Source: Gammaproteobacteria bacterium
GTDB taxonomy: Bacteria; Pseudomonadota; Gammaproteobacteria; Pseudomonadales; GM7GCV1
Direction: 5' to 3'
Assembly (NCBI GenBank): GCA_030830945.1
Contig: JAURLY010000129.1
Location: 1 to 11,381 of the forward strand
Length of the DNA: 11,381 nucleotides
The position numbers and the translations under genes were made by a program. Shown here one piece after another: positions 6,975 to 11,381 of the stretch; position 1 is the stretch's first letter, and each line of letters opens with the position of its first letter. The notes under the pieces are model-generated. The model ran no database searches. It worked only from the letters and a program-made list of their open reading frames with translations, and was not told where the DNA came from.

Positions 6975-7796
6975 TTAATTCCCAAAGCCATTTAGCAGGC
7001 CTCTGAGCGCTTCTTGCTGTTCTTCACCCAGGCCCTGTTCTTCCAGCCTGTTATTAATCTCAGCTTCGGCTTCGTCGCGGGTTTCATTCAAACGGTTTTC
7101 GGCTTCTTCCCTTAAGGCTTCAAGTCGCTCCCTGGCTTCGGCCATAAGTGCAGACTCCGCCAAAGTCGCTGAAACCGCCTGGGTGATTTGTCGGATAACT
7201 TGCCCTGCCGCCTCTTCTGCTGTGGCACCATTGGTTTCGCGGCCAATACCATTCAAACGCAATTCGGGCAGGGGTAAATCAAGCACCTTTCCGTTAAGCA
7301 CCTGATGGCGAGCGGTAACCATACCTCCCGTTAAGACAAAGTTATCAATGATGATCTTTTTAGCGGATGTGGATTCTTCCTCATTTTCTTCCGATGCAGG
7401 CATATTGGCTGCTATGTTTTCTAACAGCGCCCGAAAATTATCGCTGGAACTTGAGCCTTCGTAGATTATCTCTGGCGACTGGATGAATATACGCTTAATG
7501 ACAATAACGTCTTCCAGCATAGAAGGAAGCTCTATTTCAACCAAAACGGAGTCAAGTGAGAAAATATTAGGCTGTTCATAGCCCTCTGGATTGCCAATGG
7601 AAAGGCCGGAGATAGCAGCACTGCCGTCAAACACCCGAATGTCCACGGTATCCAGAGCGACCGGCGTTCCCGTAATCTGGGGTCCCACTTGCAATGCAGC
7701 CTCTTTGAGCAGCGTATTGAGCTGATAAAAAATGACACCAAATGCCACAAGAATCAGAACCAGCAGGCCTGCGAGTATTTTTAATAATGGTCTCAT
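6975..7796 (-). CDS. AsmA-like membrane-anchored envelope protein with C-terminal coiled coil
   Basis: A 273-residue protein with one N-terminal membrane anchor (about residues 5-25, MRPLLKILAGLLVLILVAFG), so most of it should lie in the periplasm. The body matches what I know of short AsmA-family proteins: GPQITGTPVALDTVDI (38-53), SGLSIGNPEGY (63-73), an amphipathic VxVEIELPSMLEDVIVIKRI region, then DLPLPELRLNGIG (173-185) and GATAEEAAG (190-198). Residues 134-147 are a low-complexity acidic linker, and 217-255 is a highly charged heptad-like coiled coil. AsmA-like proteins are linked to lipid movement and outer-membrane homeostasis; no enzyme motif is visible. CGAGG lies about 7 nt before the ATG. 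It is the first gene of the unit running into moxR, DUF58 and tgpA, and is divergent from cysZ. The specific role is unknown. Confidence 0.8.
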   Translation of the reverse strand: MRPLLKILAGLLVLILVAFGVIFYQLNTLLKEAALQVGPQITGTPVALDTVDIRVFDGSAAISGLSIGNPEGYEQPNIFSLDSVLVEIELPSMLEDVIVIKRIFIQSPEIIYEGSSSSDNFRALLENIAANMPASEENEEESTSAKKIIIDNFVLTGGMVTARHQVLNGKVLDLPLPELRLNGIGRETNGATAEEAAGQVIRQITQAVSATLAESALMAEARERLEALREEAENRLNETRDEAEAEINNRLEEQGLGEEQQEALRGLLNGFGN

Positions 7797-7945
7797 TGCC
7801 GAACCTCGATAGAATGAGTCGGGTCAGTCTAGCACTGCCCTAAATTGTCACAGTTGGGAAAACGATCTAGTTGTTCCGGTTACAAGCTCAATATTGAATG
7901 AGAATGCAGCCAGGTACCAGATTTCAAAGATTAGGAGTTGGTTAT
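7797..7945. other. Divergent intergenic region between the AsmA-like operon and cysZ
   Basis: This 149-bp gap should contain promoters in both directions. I see no convincing -35/-10 pair on either strand. A perfect 10-bp palindrome, TCAATATTGA (7888-7897), could be an operator but is short enough to occur by chance. An in-frame ATG at 7898 could extend cysZ by 16 codons but lacks a ribosome-binding site. I cannot identify a CysB site by eye, as that consensus is too degenerate. Confidence 0.4.
7933..7937 (+). promoter_or_regulatory. Shine-Dalgarno AGGAG for cysZ, deciding the start at 7946
   Basis: AGGAG lies 8 nt before ATG 7946. It supports the 246-residue CysZ beginning MFPINSLFHS over the longer frame from 7898, whose extra residues (MRMQPGTRFQRLGVGY) do not resemble CysZ. 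Confidence 0.75.
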
Positions 7946-8686
7946 ATGTTTCCAATAAATAGCCTGTTTCACAGTTTTCAGCTTCTTTTTACGCCCGGTA
8001 TCCGCATGCTTACCCTGGGGCCAATAGCAATTAATCTGGTTATTTATCTGCTTTTGGGCTGGTACGTTGTCGAACTTTTTTCCCAGGCTCTCGACTGGTC
8101 AATGAGCCGCATTCCCGACTGGCTGTCATTTTTGGAACCGCTTGTATGGATACTTTTTGTTTTGGTTTTATTGATCGGTTTTGGTTATACCTTTGCTTTG
8201 TTGGCAGCCCTTATTGCCTCGCCATTTAATGGTTTGCTTGCCGAAAAAGTGGCGACAATGAGAGGACAAGCAATCGAAGAACAGCCTTTTACATCACGGG
8301 CGATTCTGTCCCTCGTCTGCAGGTCAGTGTGGCGTGAAGCGGTAAAGCTGGCTTATTTCCTGCCTAGATTAGTCGGCATCCTGCTTTTATCTTTTTTAAT
8401 TGGTTTTATACCCGTCATTGGCTGGATAGCTGCAACCACTCTGACTCTGTTGTGGGCTTCGTGGAATATGGCGATTCAGTTTATGGACTACCCTGCCGAT
8501 AATCAGGGACTCAATTTTTCGCAAACTATTGATGTAATGAGAGAAAAACGTCCGTTATGCCTTGGTTTTGGTGCCTTAATCGCTGGAATGCTGTCCATTC
8601 CAGTTTTCAACCTGTTCGTTTTACCGGCAGCGGTTATCAGCGCGACCATGATTTGGGTCGATGAGCTGAATCAGAATAGCCTGTGA
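7946..8686 (+). CDS. cysZ: CysZ sulfate permease (EI24/CysZ family)
   Basis: A 246-residue inner-membrane protein that imports sulfate for cysteine biosynthesis; E. coli CysZ is 253. Hydrophobic segments lie at about 22-48, 63-92, 141-176 and 205-235. Family motifs visible are the opening FxxLFTPGIRMLTLGPIAIN (12-30), ASPFNGLLAEKV (91-102), the SVWREAVKLAYFLPR stretch, and QFMDYPADNQG (178-188), equivalent to the conserved DYPxDN element. No residue seems missing. The gene stands alone, divergent from the AsmA-like operon and convergent with the ABC genes; no other cys gene is present in the window. Closely related EI24 proteins in eukaryotes have other roles, but the bacterial motifs here point to CysZ. 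Confidence 0.93.
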   Translation: MFPINSLFHSFQLLFTPGIRMLTLGPIAINLVIYLLLGWYVVELFSQALDWSMSRIPDWLSFLEPLVWILFVLVLLIGFGYTFALLAALIASPFNGLLAEKVATMRGQAIEEQPFTSRAILSLVCRSVWREAVKLAYFLPRLVGILLLSFLIGFIPVIGWIAATTLTLLWASWNMAIQFMDYPADNQGLNFSQTIDVMREKRPLCLGFGALIAGMLSIPVFNLFVLPAAVISATMIWVDELNQNSL

Positions 8687-8709
8687 GTACTAATAAAAAA
8701 TCATTCAGA

Positions 8710-8729
8710 AAATCGACGATGCTCGATTT
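8710..8729 (-). terminator. Weak candidate terminator hairpin at the convergent junction
   Basis: AAATCGA (8710-8716) and TCGATTT (8723-8729) pair as a 7-bp stem around a 6-nt loop. On the minus strand the second arm runs directly into TTTTC and, a few bases later, a T6 tract, so it could stop transcripts leaving the ABC operon. The stem is AT-rich, so confidence is low; on the plus strand (cysZ) no T tract follows. Confidence 0.35.
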
Positions 8730-8741
8730 GAGTTAGCTAAT

Positions 8742-8778
8742 GCAGCTGCTGTTGTCAGAGACTGACAACAGCAGCTGC
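8742..8778. repeat. Perfect 17-bp inverted repeat with 3-nt loop at the end of the ATPase gene
   Basis: GCAGCTGCTGTTGTCAG (8742-8758) is followed by a 3-nt loop (AGA) and its exact reverse complement (8762-8778). The stop codon of the minus-strand ATPase gene (8757-8755) and its last seven codons (AAAVVSL) lie in the structure. Neither side has an immediate T tract: on the plus strand only TT and then, 9 nt on, TTTTT. It may be a factor-assisted bidirectional terminator or an RNA-stabilising 3' hairpin between the convergent cysZ and ABC transcripts. Confidence 0.85.
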
Positions 8779-9525
8779 TTCGGCCAATTTTTGTGTGTAG
8801 GCATGCTGTGGGTTCAAAAGAACATTTGCTGTATTTCCAGCCTCAACGATAACTCCATCCTTCAAGACAATAATACTGTCGGTAACTCTCCCCACAACAG
8901 CCAGATCGTGTGAAACAAGCACTACAGTCAATTTAAGTTGCTCCCGCAGTTCCGCAATCATTTTTAACGCTTGTGCCTGAACGGAAACATCCAGTGCGCT
9001 TGTCGGTTCATCTGCAAGAAGAATGCCGGGTCTTACCGACAATGCCCGAGCAATAGCGATACGCTGCAACTGACCACCAGACAATTCGTGTGGAAACCGA
9101 TTCAGGTGTTCTGCCTGCAGCCCAACGCTGGCGAGTAAATTTGCCAGTTCTTCGTCTGATGGCGCACGTTTTTCAAGTGATCTGATTGGCTGGGAAATTG
9201 ACCGGCCAATTCTCATTCTTGGATCAAATGACCGCTTCGGATTTTGATAAATCAGTTGAATCTTGCGGCGCAGATCAATCATCTCTCGGGCGCTTAAGGA
9301 AGCCAAATTGCAACCATCAATGTGAACATGGCCTTCTGTGATCGGCAGAAGACCGCAGAGATTCCGGATAAGCGTTGACTTACCCGAACCAGATTCACCT
9401 ACAATCCCAAGAAATCCTCCTGCTTCGACAGAAAAATTCAGATTACTCAGCGTCCATATTCCGGTTTCCCGAGCTGATCGGGGTGCATAACTAAAATAAA
9501 AATTCTTAACATCAATGTGTGACAT
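8755..9525 (-). CDS. DppF/OppF-like peptide ABC importer ATPase (second ATPase)
   Basis: A 256-residue ABC ATPase of the dipeptide/oligopeptide/nickel importer class. Motifs: Walker A GESGSGKS (43-50), Q-loop Q94 within LIYQNPKRSFDPRM, a segment typical of DppF/OppF-type subunits, signature LSGGQ (148-152), Walker B ILLADEP (168-174), D-loop SALD, and H206. It ends shortly after HAYTQKL (241-247), so it lacks the cysteine-bearing C-terminal extension that its partner has; shorter second subunits of this kind are known. I chose ATG 9525 because MSHIDVKNFYFSY aligns with family starts; a frame open to a GTG at 9666 would duplicate coding sequence of the upstream gene. It overlaps that gene by 14 nt, suggesting coupled translation. 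Substrate cannot be told from the ATPase. Confidence 0.9.
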   Translation of the reverse strand: MSHIDVKNFYFSYAPRSARETGIWTLSNLNFSVEAGGFLGIVGESGSGKSTLIRNLCGLLPITEGHVHIDGCNLASLSAREMIDLRRKIQLIYQNPKRSFDPRMRIGRSISQPIRSLEKRAPSDEELANLLASVGLQAEHLNRFPHELSGGQLQRIAIARALSVRPGILLADEPTSALDVSVQAQALKMIAELREQLKLTVVLVSHDLAVVGRVTDSIIVLKDGVIVEAGNTANVLLNPQHAYTQKLAEAAAVVSL

Positions 9526-10498
9526 TTGGCTTTTCTGCAGAACTGATCGGGTTACAGCAACGATGGTAATGGTCTTTATCCTTTTGTCGCATCGGCACAA
9601 AAGAACGGCAAGAGTCAATCGCAAAATCACAGCGATTTCTATATCGGCATCCATCAGGAAACTCACCTATGGATGGAACTGATCCCCTGACAGAATGCAG
9701 CTGATTTGTATTGCCAGCTACTTCAATCTCATTTCTGGGTAGCGAGATATTGGCCGCAATCAAAGCATCGGTGTAACGATGAGCTGGCTGTTTAATGATT
9801 GAATCTGCATTTCCGAATTCAGCGACCTGTCCACCATAGATGACAGCCACCTTTTGGCAAACAAAACGTACTACGCCTAGTTCATGGCTTACAAAGAGCA
9901 ATCCCATGTCCAGCTCCTTACTCAGTGTGAGAAGCAGATTAAGGATTTCACCCTGAACAGTTACATCAAGTGCGGTTGTAGGTTCATCGGCAATCAAAAG
10001 CTTTGGTTCGCAAGCAATGGCGATAGCAATTAGTACCCTCTGCTGCTGACCACCAGATAACTGGTGCGGATAGCTTTTTATAATGCGGTCGGGATCTGGC
10101 AACCGCACGTTATCGATTAGTTCGCGAACACGACGAAGGATTGCCTTTTTCCCAGCATTAGAATGCAGCGATATTGCTTCAGCAATCTGTTTGCCTATTC
10201 GCATGGTCGGGTTCAGGGATTTAGTAGGATCCTGCGGCACCAAACCAATCAAACGGCCGCGTATATCGGCCAATTTCTTTGCTGGAATTCCAATCAGTTC
10301 CACACCGTTGAATTTGATTGACCCAGTGACTTTGGCGGACTTCGGTTGAAGGCCGAGGATGCTCATGACAATCATAGATTTACCTGAGCCACTTTCTCCT
10401 ACAAAGCCGATTCGTTGACCATTGGCTAGCTCCAGCTTTTCAACTTCGGCAACCGTGTGACCTGCAATAGACACATGCAAGTTTTCAATAATTAACAT
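9512..10498 (-). CDS. DppD/OppD-like peptide ABC importer ATPase (first ATPase)
   Basis: A 328-residue ABC ATPase that would pair with the second one to drive solute import. Motifs: Walker A GESGSGKS (34-41), Q-loop in LVPQDPTKSLNPTMR (86-100), signature LSGGQ (147-151), Walker B LLIADEP (167-173), D-loop TALD, and H205. The C-terminal 50 residues form the oligopeptide-transporter ATPase extension, with PAHRYTDAL (238-246) and a cysteine set at C284, C290, C297 and C314 (followed by C315). In some relatives these bind an Fe-S cluster. ATG 10498 has AAGGAAG 7 nt upstream and sits 1 nt after the permease stop; the open frame up to 10567 only overlaps the permease. Its end overlaps the next ATPase by 14 nt. 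Family assignment is firm; peptide versus nickel or another substrate is not resolved. Confidence 0.92.
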   Translation of the reverse strand: MLIIENLHVSIAGHTVAEVEKLELANGQRIGFVGESGSGKSMIVMSILGLQPKSAKVTGSIKFNGVELIGIPAKKLADIRGRLIGLVPQDPTKSLNPTMRIGKQIAEAISLHSNAGKKAILRRVRELIDNVRLPDPDRIIKSYPHQLSGGQQQRVLIAIAIACEPKLLIADEPTTALDVTVQGEILNLLLTLSKELDMGLLFVSHELGVVRFVCQKVAVIYGGQVAEFGNADSIIKQPAHRYTDALIAANISLPRNEIEVAGNTNQLHSVRGSVPSIGEFPDGCRYRNRCDFAIDSCRSFVPMRQKDKDHYHRCCNPISSAEKPNVTH

Positions 10499-10499
10499 G

Positions 10500-11381
10500 T
10501 CAACGCTTCCTTGTTTGCTGAGGATCCAGATACGCTCTAAGCCCATCTCCCAACAGGTTAAATCCAAGTACCGCCAACACTATAGCCAAACCCGGCACCA
10601 CCATTAGTGACGGAGCTATTTCCATAAGTGGCTGCGCCTCTTTAAGGGTACGGCCCCAGGAAGCGATGGGTGATTGAGCACCCACACCCAGGAAAGAAAG
10701 TGCCGCTTCAATCAAAATAGCAGCGGCAAACATGACAGAGGCCTGAACGATGATGGTAGAAGAAATATTGGGCAACACATGGTTGAACAGCACAAACCAT
10801 CTCTTACGGCCATAACCAAAAGCGGCCTCGATATAATCTTGCGACAAAACTTGAACTGCCGGGCCAATAACAACACGAGCGGCCACTGGAATAAACCAAA
10901 TAATAATCGCCGTGATTGCCGCCGGATTGCCCGGCCCGATAGCCGTAGCCAACACCATGGCAACCAAGATACCCGGGATTGCCACACCAACATCTATGGT
11001 TCTAGATATAATGTTTTGGATTCGCCCACCTGCTGCGGCCACATACAGGCCTAACAGCGTGCCAATCATCAAGCTGACCAACGTCGAAATAATGCTAACA
11101 AACAGTGAATTGCGCGCACCCATGATTATTTGCGTCAGGACATCCCGCCCAAATCTATCAGTGCCAAGCAAATAGCCCTCAGAACCTATCGGAAGATAAC
11201 GGTCCCTCACATTCATGGCTATAGGATCGTAGGGGGTCCATACAAATGACAGAAGTGCAATACACAAAAGAAAGCCGACAAGAATCCCGCCTATAATCAG
11301 CGTGGCCGGAAGTTGTGAAAATTTAACCCACAAACGTTGTTTTTCTTTATTGTGAACCTGCTCAGCCATGATTGGCGCCAT
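10500..11381 (-). CDS. DppC/OppC-like ABC importer permease (reaches the right edge)
   Basis: A 293-residue inner-membrane permease of the Dpp/Opp class, about full length for DppC. The N-terminal OppC-type region has a first helix at about 28-48, then WTPYDPIAMNVRDRYLP and the highly typical LGTDRFGRDVLTQII (72-86). Five further hydrophobic segments follow, with the EAA loop EAAFGYGRKRWFVLFNHVLP (185-204) that docks on the ATPases. It ends LGDGLRAYLDPQ, the usual family C-terminus. The ATG used here is at the last base of the window; a second ATG four codons in (11369, MAEQVHNK) is equally possible, and an upstream start outside the window cannot be excluded. The ATPase gene starts 1 nt after its stop. 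The DppB-like partner and binding protein are presumably further right. Confidence 0.9.
   Translation of the reverse strand: MAPIMAEQVHNKEKQRLWVKFSQLPATLIIGGILVGFLLCIALLSFVWTPYDPIAMNVRDRYLPIGSEGYLLGTDRFGRDVLTQIIMGARNSLFVSIISTLVSLMIGTLLGLYVAAAGGRIQNIISRTIDVGVAIPGILVAMVLATAIGPGNPAAITAIIIWFIPVAARVVIGPAVQVLSQDYIEAAFGYGRKRWFVLFNHVLPNISSTIIVQASVMFAAAILIEAALSFLGVGAQSPIASWGRTLKEAQPLMEIAPSLMVVPGLAIVLAVLGFNLLGDGLRAYLDPQQTRKR
10506..10512 (-). promoter_or_regulatory. Shine-Dalgarno AAGGAAG for the first ABC ATPase
   Basis: On the minus strand AAGGAAG lies 7 nt before ATG 10498, inside the final codons of the permease gene. This fixes the start of the ATPase and argues for translation coupled to the permease. 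Confidence 0.7.

Noticed and set aside
7898..7945. CysZ starting at ATG 7898
   Set aside because: No ribosome-binding site is seen there, and the added residues do not look like CysZ; 7946 has AGGAG.
9526..9666. GTG-started N-terminal extension of the second ABC ATPase
   Set aside because: It would double-code about 140 bp of the first ATPase's conserved C-terminal extension. The family-like sequence begins only at MSHIDVKNF.
8687..11381. ABC gene cluster as horizontally acquired
   Set aside because: It seemed slightly more AT-rich than the lol and tgpA genes by eye, but I made no count, and there are no integrase, tRNA edge or repeats to support transfer.

Overview
The window reads as ordinary chromosomal DNA from a Gram-negative gammaproteobacterium. 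The main evidence is a lipoprotein-release operon with two distinct membrane subunits (lolC-lolD-lolE), a CysZ sulfate permease, and a MoxR/DUF58/TgpA cluster in the order I know from Pseudomonas and its relatives. No genus can be named from the sequence alone. I see no tRNA, rRNA, CRISPR array, insertion sequence or prophage gene.

Layout, left to right. (1) 1-2478, minus strand: lolC, lolD and the first 165 codons of lolE, whose remainder lies beyond the left edge. lolC and lolD are 7 nt apart; lolD and lolE share an ATGA overlap. (2) 2479-2946, plus strand: a divergent small gene for a secreted protein. It is split by a one-base frameshift near 2843-2847 and has a 10-bp tandem duplication over its 3' end. 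(3) 2970-7796, minus strand: a compact four-gene unit, transcribed as an AsmA-like membrane-anchored protein, a MoxR-family AAA+ ATPase, a DUF58 protein, and a TgpA-type membrane transglutaminase-like protein with an intact Cys-His-Asp triad. (4) 7946-8686, plus strand: cysZ, divergent from the AsmA-like gene. (5) 8687-8778: a convergent junction with an AT-rich hairpin and a perfect 17-bp-stem hairpin that contains the stop codon of the neighbouring ATPase gene. (6) 8755-11381, minus strand: the downstream part of a Dpp/Opp-type peptide (or nickel) ABC importer, namely a DppC/OppC-like permease followed by two tightly coupled ATPases. The other permease and the binding protein presumably lie past the right edge.

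How the genes work together. LolCDE extracts lipoproteins from the inner membrane and hands them to LolA. The MoxR-DUF58-TgpA set is a conserved envelope-associated module in which the AAA+ ATPase probably acts on the membrane partners. The AsmA-like gene at its head suggests that this protein serves the same envelope function. CysZ imports sulfate for cysteine synthesis. The ABC genes form the inner-membrane and energising part of a solute importer.

The best leads for a second look are the frameshifted small gene, the long hairpin at the convergent junction, and the AsmA-like gene in the transglutaminase operon. I did not find a clearly new multi-gene system. Start sites were chosen from Shine-Dalgarno matches and family alignments from memory; no database search was run.
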